Of a stretch of 26,519 nt of DNA, positions 26,517 through 26,519 are shown in pieces (the stretch's first letter is position 1; each line of letters begins with the position of its first letter). The position numbers and the translations under genes were made by a program. The stretch lies in contig CAIIXF020000009.1 of assembly GCA_903813345.2 (NCBI GenBank), forward strand, positions 33,270,740 to 33,297,258, written 5' to 3'. The notes below the pieces were generated by a model that was given only the letters and a program-made list of their open reading frames with translations, had not been told where the DNA came from and did not search any database. This stretch comes from Owenia fusiformis. Its lineage: Eukaryota; Annelida; Polychaeta; Sabellida; Oweniidae.

Positions 26517-26519
26517 TGC

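Overview
The window is AT-rich animal nuclear DNA. It has short exons with GT-AG introns, a 7TM receptor gene, and dense LINE, DNA-transposon and palindromic repeats. The repeat character (hairpin plus CCGT-type tandem heads, long-TIR elements, GAAGGGA-loop palindromes) suggests a marine lophotrochozoan, most likely a bivalve mollusc. That placement is inference; no species can be named from the sequence alone.

Genes. The backbone is the 3' half of a DNA ligase I (LIG1) gene on the + strand. Seven exons (59-265, 577-793, 1174-1256, 7625-7777, 8369-8566, 9067-9159, 16027-16113) encode the last 344 or so residues, from just after the catalytic-lysine motif to the stop codon. The final LIG1 intron (6.9 kb) holds a complete intronless class A GPCR gene (13031-14317) on the same strand.

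Intron C-D (1257-7624) holds a cluster of long palindromes (2713-3560). It also holds a decayed LINE interrupted by a 3,076-bp transposon (4064-7139), which has about 280-bp terminal inverted repeats and a perfect 9-bp target-site duplication. That transposon carries a hairpin/CCGT element with a 162-bp tandem repeat. A second, shorter transposon of the same family, in the opposite orientation, closes the window (25527-26516).

Downstream of LIG1 lie a 5'-truncated LINE (16651-17945) and two tandem copies of a 3.4-3.6 kb unit (17952-21598 and 21997-25414). Each unit contains decayed, correctly ordered remnants of LIG1 exons (probable B and C, clear D and F). This points to an old partial LIG1 duplication that decayed and was then duplicated again. 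The two copies differ by a 206-bp hAT-like MITE and by loss of one palindrome arm.

A dispersed repeat ending in TTAATGCCTTGT occurs about eight times, always on the + strand. Four times it ends 34-74 bp upstream of a real LIG1 exon. No tRNA, rRNA or CRISPR array was seen.
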